A stretch of DNA of 64,000 nt from Anderseniella sp039978075 (GCA_039978075.1 JBDWCA010000007.1:124001-188000), one strand, 5' to 3'; positions 7,830 to 17,082 are shown, counted from the first letter of the stretch. The notes: generated by a model not told the origin, from the sequence alone. A program made the numbers and translations.

Positions 7830-8372
7830 CTACTGACCCAGATTCAATTTATCCCAATGGCTGATATAGATGGCAAACCACGGGCACAGACTGTCCGGAT
7901 GCCCCGTCAGCAGCGATGAAAGTTCCGATACTTCCACCCACCTGGTCGCGCTGACTTCTTCTGCGTTGAGAGACATCGCCAAACCGGCCTCATCCGCATG
8001 ACCGACAAAAACATGCACCCGCTCATTCTCGATCAGTCCTCCGCCCACATCAGCGCGATACTCGAAAACGCTTGTCTTGCTTAGCGCTACGGCAATGCCC
8101 AGTTCCTCACCAATGCGGCGGGACGCGGCGTTCTCCACGGTCTCACCCCAGTGCGGATGGGAACAGCAGGTATTGGCCCATTTGCCGGGGCAGTGGTACT
8201 TGGACGCCGCGCGCTGCTGGATCAGCAGTCTGCTGCCTGAAAACACAAACGCCGAGATGGCAAGATGCTGTTGCGCGGTGCGATGGGCTTCCATCTTCTC
8301 GATGGGAAACAGCGAACCGTCCTCGGCAATCGCGGGAATGATGATTTCAGGTGCTGCAGTCATGTTCGTCAA
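7830..8372 (-). CDS. idi: isopentenyl-diphosphate delta-isomerase, type 1
   Basis: Cytosolic Nudix-fold enzyme (180 aa) that interconverts isopentenyl and dimethylallyl diphosphate in isoprenoid synthesis. Family blocks are EKMEAHRTAQQHLAISAFVF, the active-site cysteine segment NTCCSHPHWGE, and the Nudix-like region RRIGEELG followed by YRADVGGGLIENERVHVF with the metal-binding glutamates. The length is normal for type 1 enzymes. It starts 5 bp after the MoaD-like gene and so appears to be the last gene of the molybdenum-hydroxylase operon. That is an odd partner: Idi is dispensable in bacteria using the MEP pathway, and no other isoprenoid gene is nearby. Confidence 0.9.
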   Translation of the reverse strand: MTNMTAAPEIIIPAIAEDGSLFPIEKMEAHRTAQQHLAISAFVFSGSRLLIQQRAASKYHCPGKWANTCCSHPHWGETVENAASRRIGEELGIAVALSKTSVFEYRADVGGGLIENERVHVFVGHADEAGLAMSLNAEEVSATRWVEVSELSSLLTGHPDSLCPWFAIYISHWDKLNLGQ

Positions 8373-8377
8373 AAATC

Positions 8378-8623
8378 CTAACCCCCAACCAGTTTCGGCA
8401 GCACGAATACCTCAGAGTCCGGTTGCAACGGGACCATGACGGCGTTGGCATACATGCGCCCGTCCACCGACACTGAAACGCCACGCATTATGGCCTGTTT
8501 CATGGCGGGATAATTTTCTGAAAGCTGGTCCAGCACTTCACGGATGCTGGCAGCTTCCAGTTCTATCTCATCCGCCCCCTCAAGGGCTGGCTTGAGCGAT
8601 CCCCAAACCTGAACCTTGACCAT
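8378..8623 (-). CDS. MoaD/ThiS-family small sulfur-carrier-like protein
   Basis: An 81-residue beta-grasp protein ending in the -GG terminus that, in MoaD and ThiS, is adenylated and thiocarboxylated. The N-terminal strand MVKVQVWGSLK, the helix region SIREVLDQLSENYPAM and the segment VSVDGRMYANAVMVPLQPDSEVFVLPKLVGG follow the family pattern. It is encoded 18 bp after the molybdenum subunit, which suggests a role in molybdopterin synthesis or sulfuration for this enzyme. Whether it works with the housekeeping MoaE or as a dedicated accessory protein cannot be seen. Confidence 0.8.
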   Translation of the reverse strand: MVKVQVWGSLKPALEGADEIELEAASIREVLDQLSENYPAMKQAIMRGVSVSVDGRMYANAVMVPLQPDSEVFVLPKLVGG

Positions 8624-8641
8624 AGCGACTTCCCGATCTTT

Positions 8642-10894
8642 CTAGATCCGTCCCAGTGCCTCCAGCACCTTTGGAGGCGACATGGGCAGTTGCGTCATGC
8701 GAACACCGGCAGCGCCTGAAACCGAGTTGGAGATGGCCGCCAGTGGCGGGACGATCGAGGTTTCGCCAACACCGCGCACACCATATGGATGGCCGGGATT
8801 TGGCACCTCGACAATCACGGCATCGATCATCGGCAGATCTGAAGCAACCGGAATACGGTAGTCCAGGAAACCGGCGTTCTGCAGTCTACCGTCCTTGCCG
8901 TAAATGTATTCCTCATTGAGCGCCCAACCAATGCCCTGAACGGCGCCACCCTGATATTGTCCTTCCACATAGGCTGGATGAACAGCCTTGCCGGCATCCT
9001 GGAACACCGTATAGCGCAGGATTTTGACATACCCGGTCTCAGGATCGACCTCAGTATCCACCAGATGGGTGGCGAAGCTGACACCAGCGCCTTCGGCATT
9101 GATTTCGCAGTGACCGGAGATGGGACCGCCGGTGGCACCGGCCTGGGCCGCGATATCGGCCAGGGTCAGCGGTTCATGCTTACCGGCATTGGGGCTGGAC
9201 GGGCGTGCGGCGCCGTCTTCCCAGGTTACCGCATCAACCGGTATGCCCCAGATGCCGGCTGCGCGTTCACACAGCTTGCCAATCGCGTCACGCGCTGCGT
9301 TGATCGCTGCCAGGCCGGATGCGAAGGTGACGCGACTGCCATCGGTTACGTCATTGTATCCCAGCGAAGCAGTGTCGGCGATGATGCAGCGGATCTTGTC
9401 ATGGGGAACCCCAAGCTCTTCTGCCGCCATATTGCCGATCGAGGCGCGTGACCCGCCGATGTCGGGCGTGCCGACCGACAAGCCGATGGTGCCGTCAGCG
9501 CTGACATTGAGAGATACAGAGGTCTCGCCGCCAAAGTTGAACCAGAAGCCACAGGCCACGCCGCGACCCTGGTTGGGTCCGAGCTTGGCCTTGTAGTGAG
9601 GATGGGCTTTCGCCGCTTCCAATGTGGCGCGCAAGCCGATCACATCGAAATTTGGCCCGTAGGAGGCCCTGGAGCCATCTGACGAAGCATTTTTCAGCCG
9701 CACATCAAGAGGGTCCAGGTTGAGTTCCTTGCACAGTTCATCGACCACGCTCTCAACCGCATAGGCGGCCATCGGCGCACCGGGTGCGCGATAGGCAGCC
9801 TGCTTTGGACGATTGGCAATGACATCATAGCCAACTGCGCGTACCGCCTTCAGATCATAGCAGGCGAACGCTGCCATGGCGCCGTAGGGAACTGCCGAGC
9901 CGGGAAAGGCGCCGCCCTGATAGCGCAGCGTTGCATCGCCGGCGGTCATGGTGCCGTCCTTGTTCATGCCGATCTTGACATCGATGGAGGTTGACGAAGT
10001 CGGTCCGCTGGCGCGCAGCACTTCAGACCGCGACATCACAACTTTTACCGGGCGGTTGGACTTCAGCGACAGGGCGAGTGCCACCGGTTCGATGAACACG
10101 GTGGTCTTGCCGCCAAATCCGCCGCCGATTTCAGACGCGGTCACGCGCAGGGCTGATGCATCCATACCGAGCAGGGCTGAACAGACCTGGCGCACCATGA
10201 AATGACCTTGCGTACAGCACCACAGGTCGCCCATGCCGTCTGTGCCCATGCTTGCCAGGCAGGCATGAGGTTCGATGTAGCCCTGATGGGTTGCCTCGGT
10301 CTTGAATGTGCGCTCGATCACAAGGTCGGCCTGCTTGAGGCCGGCGTCCACGTCGCCATGTCCGAATTCAAAGCGTTCGGCCACGTTTGATGGTTTTGTC
10401 GGCGTCTTGTCGAGGCCCTGGGTGAACAGTTTCTTGTTGATGATCGGGGCAGACGGTTTCATGGCCTCGTCCACATCGGTCACATGCGGCAACACTTCAT
10501 AGTCGACCTTGATCAGCTTAAGCGCCTGCTTGGCTGCTGCGCGGCTGGTGGCAGCAACGGCGGCAACGGCATGGCCGTCATACAACGCCTTGTCACGGGC
10601 CATGACGTTCTCGCGGATATCGAGAACATCGTCCGGGCAGGGGCCGAAGTCGGCTGACGTGATTACGGCATGAACCCCGTTTACCGCTTCTGCCTTCGAG
10701 GTATCGATCTTCTTGATGCGGGCATGGGCATGGGGGCTGCGCAGTATCAGGCCCCACAACATGCCCGGTGCCGTCATGTCAGCGCCGAAGCGGGCGCGGC
10801 CGGTAACCTTGTCCAGGCCATCAGGGCGCGGCGTACGCTTGCCAACTGTTTTGAATTCGCGCTTCAGGGTGTCTTTGCCAGGTTGAAAATTCAT
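8642..10894 (-). CDS. xanthine-oxidase-family molybdopterin-binding subunit
   Basis: Large catalytic subunit (750 aa) of a three-subunit molybdenum hydroxylase. The family features are an N-terminal aldehyde-oxidase hammerhead domain, GGGFGGKTTVF near residue 255 contacting the cofactor, AYRAPGAP in the substrate-side loop, and GVRGVGETS near the C-terminus, whose glutamate is the expected catalytic base. AYRAPG is neither the AYRCSFR loop of form I CO dehydrogenase nor AYRGAGR of form II, so CO oxidation is unlikely. The start overlaps the iron-sulfur gene by 4 bp. The substrate (an aldehyde, purine or aromatic acyl-CoA type) cannot be deduced. Confidence 0.87.
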   Translation of the reverse strand: MNFQPGKDTLKREFKTVGKRTPRPDGLDKVTGRARFGADMTAPGMLWGLILRSPHAHARIKKIDTSKAEAVNGVHAVITSADFGPCPDDVLDIRENVMARDKALYDGHAVAAVAATSRAAAKQALKLIKVDYEVLPHVTDVDEAMKPSAPIINKKLFTQGLDKTPTKPSNVAERFEFGHGDVDAGLKQADLVIERTFKTEATHQGYIEPHACLASMGTDGMGDLWCCTQGHFMVRQVCSALLGMDASALRVTASEIGGGFGGKTTVFIEPVALALSLKSNRPVKVVMSRSEVLRASGPTSSTSIDVKIGMNKDGTMTAGDATLRYQGGAFPGSAVPYGAMAAFACYDLKAVRAVGYDVIANRPKQAAYRAPGAPMAAYAVESVVDELCKELNLDPLDVRLKNASSDGSRASYGPNFDVIGLRATLEAAKAHPHYKAKLGPNQGRGVACGFWFNFGGETSVSLNVSADGTIGLSVGTPDIGGSRASIGNMAAEELGVPHDKIRCIIADTASLGYNDVTDGSRVTFASGLAAINAARDAIGKLCERAAGIWGIPVDAVTWEDGAARPSSPNAGKHEPLTLADIAAQAGATGGPISGHCEINAEGAGVSFATHLVDTEVDPETGYVKILRYTVFQDAGKAVHPAYVEGQYQGGAVQGIGWALNEEYIYGKDGRLQNAGFLDYRIPVASDLPMIDAVIVEVPNPGHPYGVRGVGETSIVPPLAAISNSVSGAAGVRMTQLPMSPPKVLEALGRI

Positions 10895-11409
10895 GCCTTT
10901 ACCCTCTTTTTCGCAGTTGGTTTTTTGGTTTTTGCCGGCTTTCTCATGTCTTTTGCCGTGTCGAGAACAGCACGCACGATCTTGTCATATCCGGTGCAGC
11001 GGCACAAATTTCCGGCCAGCCAGTAGCGGACTTCTTCTTCCGTAGGATCGTCATTGCGCTCCAGAAGTGACTTTGCTGCGATCAGAAATCCGGGCGTACA
11101 GACGCCGCACTGAAGTGCCGCATGGTCCAGGAATTTCTGCTGCAGCGGATGCAACTCAGTGCCGTCGGCCATGCCTTCGATGGTCTCGATTTCCCGGTCT
11201 TGCGCTTCTGCCCCCAACATCAGGCAGGAACACACCAGCCTGCCGTCAACGATGACTGAGCAGGCGCCGCAATCACCGGTACCGCATCCTTCCTTGGAGC
11301 CGGTCATGCCGAGGCGGTCACGCAGGACATCGAGAAGGGTCTCGTCTGCTTCGCAGGAGAATTCCGTATCGTCACCGTTGATGGATGTTGAAACCTGAAT
11401 CTGAAACAT
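10891..11409 (-). CDS. molybdenum hydroxylase [2Fe-2S] iron-sulfur subunit
   Basis: Small electron-transfer subunit (172 aa). The plant-ferredoxin-like domain supplies C42, C47, C50 and C60 (GCGTGDCGAC...C), and the helical C-terminal domain supplies C101, C104, C136 and C138 (CGVC and CRC), the two-cluster pattern of CoxS/XdhC-type proteins. The open frame extends further upstream, but the ATG at 11409 is preceded by GAGGA and removes an unrelated arginine-rich extension. The C-terminus is a lysine-rich tail (about 15 residues) that is longer and more basic than usual. Confidence 0.88.
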   Translation of the reverse strand: MFQIQVSTSINGDDTEFSCEADETLLDVLRDRLGMTGSKEGCGTGDCGACSVIVDGRLVCSCLMLGAEAQDREIETIEGMADGTELHPLQQKFLDHAALQCGVCTPGFLIAAKSLLERNDDPTEEEVRYWLAGNLCRCTGYDKIVRAVLDTAKDMRKPAKTKKPTAKKRVKA

Positions 11410-11420
11410 GCTTTTTTTCC

Positions 11421-12284
11421 TCAAGACTTTCCGAGTGCGCGGTCGCGCGCAATGATGGCGGCACGCCGGGCCAGTACGCCGGCAATATGAGTGCGGAACT
11501 CCTTGGTGCCGCGCTTGTCGTCGATGGGCCGGGCAGCGGCAGAGCACACCGCAGCAAGTGCATCCAGTGCGGTATCGTCAATCCGGGAGCCAATCAGTGC
11601 CTTGGCCGCCTTGGGGAGCAGCAGCACCGTTGGTGCAACTGCACCCAGACAGACGCGTGCGGCAGTGCACACACCCTTGGCATCAAGCGTCACGCAGACA
11701 CCGGCGCCGGCGACGGCAATGTCCATCTCGGTGCGCGGAATGAAGCGCAGATAGGCATCACCGGTTCTGGCAGGCTTTGCCGGTAGCAGAATTGCCTCGA
11801 GAAGTTCACCCTTTTTCAGGATTGTCTTGCCGGGGCTCTTGCAGATTTTTTCAACAGCGACGCTGCGCTTGCCCTTCGGGCCTCTGATCAGTGCCTTGGC
11901 ACTGGCGGCAACCATGGCCGGCACGCTGTCGGCGGCAGGCGAGGCATTGCACAGGTTGCCCGCAATGGTTGCGCGGCCCTGTATCTGGGTGGACCCGATC
12001 AGTGCGGCTGCCTCAACAACGCCGGGCCAGGCCTTGGTGAGTGCCGCGTTTTCGCTCATCTCCGATGAAGATACCGCTGCGCCAATGGAGAAGCCCTTGC
12101 CATCGCGGGCGATCTTGCACATTGGCGATATCCGCTTGATGTCGATGATTGTCTCGGGTTCTGAAAATCCTGACCGCATGCGGACCAGGAGGTCGGTACC
12201 GCCGGCAAGAATTTGGGTACTGCCCTTGGAACTGGCCAGCAGTTTTACGGCGTCTTTTACAGTAGCCGGTGCGTGATACTGCAT
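11421..12284 (-). CDS. molybdenum hydroxylase FAD-binding subunit
   Basis: Medium subunit (287 aa) of the CoxM/XdhB type that carries FAD and passes electrons to the final acceptor. The two FAD loops are visible as ILAGGTDLL near residue 35 and GNLCNASPAADSVPAM near residue 110. The ATG at 12284 is chosen over the upstream in-frame ATG at 12317 because GGGAG precedes it at good spacing and the protein then starts MQYHAPATV, as is typical. It is the first gene of the leftward operon FAD - [2Fe-2S] - Mo - MoaD-like - idi. The 12285-12528 region holds the divergent promoters facing the fatty-acid genes; no clear operator was seen there. Confidence 0.87.
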   Translation of the reverse strand: MQYHAPATVKDAVKLLASSKGSTQILAGGTDLLVRMRSGFSEPETIIDIKRISPMCKIARDGKGFSIGAAVSSSEMSENAALTKAWPGVVEAAALIGSTQIQGRATIAGNLCNASPAADSVPAMVAASAKALIRGPKGKRSVAVEKICKSPGKTILKKGELLEAILLPAKPARTGDAYLRFIPRTEMDIAVAGAGVCVTLDAKGVCTAARVCLGAVAPTVLLLPKAAKALIGSRIDDTALDALAAVCSAAARPIDDKRGTKEFRTHIAGVLARRAAIIARDRALGKS

Positions 12285-12528
12285 CGGTAATCTCCCTGAT
12301 ATCATAATCGCAGCCAAGCTACTCTATCAGTTGCCTGTTAGTCGAGACCGTCCTGCGACAGGCTGTGTTGTCGAAACGGCATATCAGGTTTCCACATTGT
12401 GAAGGATTATGCCGGTTTGAAACGATTGCCAGCACTGGAAGGTCTGACTAGGGTCAAGACTGATCAACAATAATCATTGTGCGGTGCATATGATGCCGCT
12501 TTCAGGTTTGTACCCCCAAGGAGTTTTC

Positions 12529-14652
12529 ATGTCTTCACCCGTTTCCTATTCGCTTGATGGTGCCATTGCCGTGCTCACGGTGGACAACCCGCCGGTGAAT
12601 GCTCTGTCGCAACCGGTTCGCGAAGGGTTGAGCAAGGCCGTTACGCGGTTCGAAGCTGACAACAAGGCAAAGGCCGCAGTGATTGTCGGGGCCGGGCGGA
12701 CGTTCTTTGCCGGGGCTGATATCAAGGAATTCGGCAAGCCTCTTGCTGAACCGGGATTACCCGGTGTGGTCAACCAGATCGAAGCCTGCTCAAAGCCGGT
12801 CATTGCCGCGCTGCACGGAACAGCGCTTGGTGGCGGCTTTGAAGTGGCGCTGGGCTGTCACTACCGGGTCGCGGTGGCCTCGGCCAAGGTCGGCCTGCCG
12901 GAGGTTAATCTTGGTATCCTGCCTGGTGCCGGCGGCACCCAGCGCACACCCCGGCTGGCCGGTGTGGAAGCGGCCGCCGGGCTGATTACGTCCGGACGGC
13001 ATATCGGTGCGCAGGAGGCTCTCGAGCTTGGGCTGGTCGACGAAGTGTCCAACGAAACAGACCCGACTGCTGCCGGTGTTGCGTTCGCCGGATTGATCAT
13101 CGGCAATGATATGGGACCACGTCCGACACGTGACCTTGACGCCAAACTCGAAGAAGCGCGCGCGCAGGACGGTCTGTTTGACGGGCTCAGGGCCGCGGCT
13201 GAAAAGAAGGCGCGTGGCCAGTTGTCTCCACTGGTGTGTATTGATGCCATCGAGGCGGCTGTGACCGCAAAGAACTTTGATGCCGGTCTCAAAATGGAGC
13301 GCAAACTGTTCGACAAGCTGATGGCGTCGGACCAGCGTGAAGCCCTTATTCATGCATTTTTCGGCGAACGGGCGGTTGGTAAAGTGCCGGAACTGGAAAC
13401 TGGCAAAGCGCGCGAGGTGAGCAAGGTCGGTGTTATTGGTGGCGGTACAATGGGCTCCGGCATCAGTGTTGCGCTGCTGAATGCAGGCTACCATGTGACC
13501 ATGGTGGAACGCGATGACGATGCCATTGCCGCCGGCCAGGCGAGAGTGGAGAAGACGCTGGAAGGGGGGGTGGCAAGAGGCAAAATCTCCTCTGAACAGC
13601 GCGACGGAATGCTGGCCGATCAGTTTCACGGCACCACCAGTATGAATGCACTTGCTCATGTCGACCTGGTCATCGAGGCGGTATTCGAGAGCATGGATGT
13701 CAAGAAGGATGTATTTGGCCAGCTTGATGAGATCTGCAAACCTGGCTGCGTACTGGCGTCCAATACCTCGTACCTGGATGTCAATGAAATCGCGGCCATG
13801 ACCGAAAGGCCGCAAGATGTGATCGGCATGCACTTTTTCTCGCCGGCCAATATCATGCGGCTGCTGGAAATCGTGGTAGCTGAAAAATCGCATCCGGACG
13901 TTGTGGCAACGGCGTTCGCCGTGGCCAAAAAGGCCAAGAAGGTGGGGATCCGGTCCGGCGTATGTGATGGCTTCATCGGCAACCGGGTGATGGGCAAGTA
14001 TTTGCGCGTCGCCCAGATGCTTGTCGAAGACGGTGCCACGCCGTATGAGGTCGACGAAGCCGTGGTCGGGTTCGGCTATCCGATGGGACCGTTTTCCATG
14101 TCGGATCTCGCCGGCATGGATATCGGCTGGGCGACGCGCAAGCGCAAGGCGGCAACACGTGATCCCAATGAACGGTATGCGTCTGACTGGATGGACAGGA
14201 TTTGCGAACAGGGCCATTACGGCCAGAAAACCGGGCGTGGAACTTACACTTACCCGAAAGGTGCCCGCAAAGGTGAACACGAGCCGGAGACGCTCAGCAT
14301 CATCGAAGATGTGCGACGGGAAAAGGGCATCAACGCCCGTGATTTTTCCGCAGATGAAATCATGGAGCGCTATATGGCGGCGATGATCAATGAAGGCGCC
14401 AAGGTGCTGGAAGAAGGTATCGCGTTGCGCCCGGTGGACATCGATATGGTGCAATTGTTTGGTTACGGCCACCCGCGCTGGCGCGGTGGGCCGATGAAGT
14501 ATGCCGACATGCAGGGTCTCGACAATATCCTGGCATCGATCCGCAAGTTTGAAACCGAAGACGCCTGGTTCTGGAAACCGGCGCAATTGCTGGTTGATCT
14601 TGTGGAAAAGGGTGAAACTTTTGACAGCCTGAACAAGAAGGAAGTTTCGTGA
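12529..14652 (+). CDS. bifunctional enoyl-CoA hydratase / 3-hydroxyacyl-CoA dehydrogenase
   Basis: FadB/FadJ-type multifunctional beta-oxidation enzyme, 707 aa. Residues 1 to about 190 form the crotonase domain, with oxyanion loop HGTALGGGFE and catalytic glutamates near 103 and 124 (GLPEVNLG). A Rossmann NAD domain starts near residue 298 (VGVIGGGTMGSG), and HFFSPANIM at about 434 holds the dehydrogenase catalytic histidine; the C-terminal dimerisation domain follows. The ATG at 12529 has AAGGAG in front, which beats the upstream frame-compatible ATG codons. The thiolase gene begins at its stop codon (TGATG). This is the third and second-last chemistry of fatty acid breakdown. Confidence 0.9.
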   Translation: MSSPVSYSLDGAIAVLTVDNPPVNALSQPVREGLSKAVTRFEADNKAKAAVIVGAGRTFFAGADIKEFGKPLAEPGLPGVVNQIEACSKPVIAALHGTALGGGFEVALGCHYRVAVASAKVGLPEVNLGILPGAGGTQRTPRLAGVEAAAGLITSGRHIGAQEALELGLVDEVSNETDPTAAGVAFAGLIIGNDMGPRPTRDLDAKLEEARAQDGLFDGLRAAAEKKARGQLSPLVCIDAIEAAVTAKNFDAGLKMERKLFDKLMASDQREALIHAFFGERAVGKVPELETGKAREVSKVGVIGGGTMGSGISVALLNAGYHVTMVERDDDAIAAGQARVEKTLEGGVARGKISSEQRDGMLADQFHGTTSMNALAHVDLVIEAVFESMDVKKDVFGQLDEICKPGCVLASNTSYLDVNEIAAMTERPQDVIGMHFFSPANIMRLLEIVVAEKSHPDVVATAFAVAKKAKKVGIRSGVCDGFIGNRVMGKYLRVAQMLVEDGATPYEVDEAVVGFGYPMGPFSMSDLAGMDIGWATRKRKAATRDPNERYASDWMDRICEQGHYGQKTGRGTYTYPKGARKGEHEPETLSIIEDVRREKGINARDFSADEIMERYMAAMINEGAKVLEEGIALRPVDIDMVQLFGYGHPRWRGGPMKYADMQGLDNILASIRKFETEDAWFWKPAQLLVDLVEKGETFDSLNKKEVS

Positions 14653-15833
14653 TGCGTGAAGCTGTAATTGTCTCCACTGCCCGCACGGCCATCGGCAAGG
14701 CGTTTCGCGGTTCATTCAACATGACCCACGGCGCCACCATGGGCGGTGCTGCAGCCGCTGTTGCCATTGCACGCTCCGGTGTTGATCCGGACATGATAGA
14801 GGACTGCATCATGGGCTGCGGTTTTCCCGAAGGGGCCACGGGGTCCAACATTGCCCGTCAGATTGCGATACGCGCGGGATTGCCGGTTACGGCGTGCGGC
14901 ATGACCATCAACCGGTTTTGCTCATCAGGCCTGCAGGCGCTGGCCCTGGCAGCGCACCGGATTACCGAAGAGGCAACACCGGCAGTTCTGGCGGGCGGGC
15001 TGGAATCCATTTCGCTGGTCCAGGACGCTGCCTCGCAAGGGGCAGCGCGTGAAGCCTGGCTTACGGAAAACAAGCCTGAAATCTACATGGCGATGATCGA
15101 CACGGCCGATATCGTGGCTGAACGCTACGGCGTGTCCCGTGAAGCACAGGACGAATATGCGCTGGCCAGCCAGCAGCGCACAGCTGATGCACAGGCGGCG
15201 GGCAAGTTCGGTGATGAGATCATTCCGGTCACCACGACAATGGGCATGAAGAACAAGGAGACCGGTGAAATCACTACGCATGAAGTGACGATTGAGGCAG
15301 ATGAATGCAATCGGCCGTCGACAACGCTGGAAGGCCTTGCCGGTCTGCAACCGGTGCGCGGTGAAGACAAGTTCATTACGGCGGGCAATGCCTCGCAATT
15401 GTCGGACGGCGCTGCCTGCCTGGTGGTGATGGAGGCGAAGGAAGCAGAGCGTAAGGGCCTTGATCCGCTGGGTGCATTCAGGGGTTTCACGGTTGCCGGC
15501 TGCGAACCGGATGAAATGGGTATCGGTCCGGTGTTCGCCGTGCCTCGACTGCTGGAGCGTACAGGCCACAAGATGGGTGATATTGACCTGTGGGAACTGA
15601 ACGAGGCATTTGCCTCGCAGGTCCTGTACAGCCGTGACACGCTGGGCATTCCCGACGAAATACTCAATGTCAACGGCGGGTCCATTGCCATCGGGCATCC
15701 ATATGGCATGACTGGTGCGCGCCAGGTCGGCCATGTCCTGCTGGAAGGGAAACGGCGCGGGGCAAAGAAAGCTGTTGTGACCATGTGTATTGGCGGTGGC
15801 CAGGGGGCTGCCGGGTTAATCGAGATATTTTAA
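14652..15833 (+). CDS. acetyl-CoA acyltransferase (thiolase)
   Basis: Thiolase of 393 aa that cleaves 3-ketoacyl-CoA with CoA, the last step of beta-oxidation. The nucleophilic cysteine is in NRFCSSGLQAL near residue 90, the conserved histidine in GHPYGMTGARQ near 348, and the second active-site cysteine in TMCIGGGQGAA near 378. The ATG at 14652 overlaps the FadB-type stop codon as TGATG; a GTG directly before it is an alternative start. Context (FadB type upstream, acyl-CoA ligase downstream) supports degradation rather than PHB-type synthesis. Confidence 0.9.
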   Translation: MREAVIVSTARTAIGKAFRGSFNMTHGATMGGAAAAVAIARSGVDPDMIEDCIMGCGFPEGATGSNIARQIAIRAGLPVTACGMTINRFCSSGLQALALAAHRITEEATPAVLAGGLESISLVQDAASQGAAREAWLTENKPEIYMAMIDTADIVAERYGVSREAQDEYALASQQRTADAQAAGKFGDEIIPVTTTMGMKNKETGEITTHEVTIEADECNRPSTTLEGLAGLQPVRGEDKFITAGNASQLSDGAACLVVMEAKEAERKGLDPLGAFRGFTVAGCEPDEMGIGPVFAVPRLLERTGHKMGDIDLWELNEAFASQVLYSRDTLGIPDEILNVNGGSIAIGHPYGMTGARQVGHVLLEGKRRGAKKAVVTMCIGGGQGAAGLIEIF

Positions 15834-15955
15834 GCGCGCCGGTCGGCGCTACTGCCAGATTCTGTCCGTACAAATCCTTGAATTGTGGTCGAAAAGTGTT
15901 GGCCGGGGGCTTTAACCACCGGCCAGAATCACACTACTGCTATGGCATGTTTATT

Positions 15956-15986
15956 ACCTTACGTTGTTAATCTCACCTTACGTAAG
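15956..15986. promoter_or_regulatory. candidate operator: direct repeat of ACCTTACGT
   Basis: ACCTTACGT occurs at 15956-15964 and again at 15975-15983, 19 bp apart, so both copies lie on nearly the same helix face. The second copy is part of a perfect 10-bp palindrome, CTTACGTAAG (15977-15986). The pair sits 40-70 bp upstream of the outer-membrane-type gene. Regulator-binding is inferred. Confidence 0.4.
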
Positions 15987-16025
15987 ATAATGAATGCAAA
16001 CATTGTTTCGGCAGGGGCGGCTAAA

Positions 16026-17024
16026 ATGAAAACTCTCTATTCTTCGGCTATTGGCTGTATGGCAATGGCATGTGTGACCATGACGGGCACCGCGAATGCG
16101 GCCGACATGGACTATGAAGCAGCCATGGAGCTTGCGGTTTCCGGTGTGGTGGAATCCTGGAACGGATATTCCATCGTCAGCGGCTACTCGCCAGCCAACG
16201 GCAATGCAGCAAACGTCCTGTCGCGTGACAGTTATTTCGTGTCCGGCACCAGTGGCCGGCTGAGCCTGCCACTCGGTGGCCATCTTTCAATTCAGCAGGA
16301 TGTCGACCTGGAGATCACCGGCAACGCTTACGAAGACGAGACAGGCAACACGTTCATCTATTCATACCAGATGGGGACCCATGCGAGTTTGCGCGATCCG
16401 GGCACCGGCCTGATCGGCGCGTTTGGTGGCTGGGGCGGCGGCACGACCGACGGCAATGGCGGCAACAATGAAAATGCCGACAGTCTGCAGTACCGGTTCA
16501 TCGGTGGTGAAGCGCAAGCCTATCTTGAAGATCTGACGCTGTATGTTCAGGCCGGGTATCTTGATGCCGAGCGTACCAACAATCAGAACCAGGACGATAC
16601 ATTCCGCGATGCCATTTTTGTGCGCGGTGTCGCGCGCTGGTTCATGAGTGAATCCTCCAGGCTGGAACTGGAATTTTCCTATGCCGATGGCGATGCAGAT
16701 ACCGAACCTGACTCCCATACAGTCGTTGAATGGGGGGTGCGATATGACACCGTGCTGGCCGGGTTGCCGATCATTGGCGATACACCGGTCTTTGTGAAAT
16801 ACCGGGGTGCGCGGTTTGAGAATGAAGATGCCCCCGGCAATGGCGGTGGTGGCGGTGGCGGTGAAGGTGGCTTCGATTCCGAAGACTATCTCGATCATAC
16901 CATCATGGTTGGTACAAGCTGGTCATTCGGCGGCGACAACATGAAACAGTTTGACCGTGTTGGTGCGACGCTGAACCTGCCAAACTTTGGGCGCTGGGTC
17001 GCAAGTGGCGAAAACCTCGACTGA
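16026..17024 (+). CDS. putative outer-membrane or secreted protein near fatty-acid genes
   Basis: Protein of about 332 aa that I cannot assign to a named family. It begins with a clear signal peptide ending in GTANA-ADMDYE. The rest is rich in alternating polar and aromatic residues (for example LSIQQDVDLEITG, YRFIGGEAQAYLEDLTLYVQAGYLDAERT, SSRLELEFSYADGDAD), which suggests beta-strands of an outer-membrane barrel. Two glycine/asparagine-rich loops stand out, around 16410-16470 and 16835-16870. The C-terminus (SGENLD) lacks the usual terminal aromatic. The start is uncertain: ATG at 15990 is in frame, but 16026 gives a proper signal peptide. Its place between thiolase and acyl-CoA ligase suggests uptake of a hydrophobic substrate, which is only a guess. 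Confidence 0.6.
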   Translation: MKTLYSSAIGCMAMACVTMTGTANAADMDYEAAMELAVSGVVESWNGYSIVSGYSPANGNAANVLSRDSYFVSGTSGRLSLPLGGHLSIQQDVDLEITGNAYEDETGNTFIYSYQMGTHASLRDPGTGLIGAFGGWGGGTTDGNGGNNENADSLQYRFIGGEAQAYLEDLTLYVQAGYLDAERTNNQNQDDTFRDAIFVRGVARWFMSESSRLELEFSYADGDADTEPDSHTVVEWGVRYDTVLAGLPIIGDTPVFVKYRGARFENEDAPGNGGGGGGGEGGFDSEDYLDHTIMVGTSWSFGGDNMKQFDRVGATLNLPNFGRWVASGENLD

Positions 17025-17045
17025 TCTTGCAAATCTGACTGACTG

Positions 17046-17075
17046 AAAAGGCCGTCCGGACTGGAGGGCTTTTTT
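17046..17075 (+). terminator. probable intrinsic terminator
   Basis: The arms AAAG-G-CC-G-TCC and GGA-G-GG-CTTT pair around GGACT with one mismatch and one bulge, followed by a run of six T. It lies 22 bp after the stop codon of the rightward gene. Confidence 0.55.
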
Positions 17076-17082
17076 GGTTTGA

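Noticed and set aside
12790..14715. A 641-codon open frame on the minus strand opposite the fatty-acid oxidation gene
   Set aside because: It lies exactly opposite a well-supported FadB/J-type gene; long antisense frames are common shadows of GC-rich codon use, and no domain was recognised.
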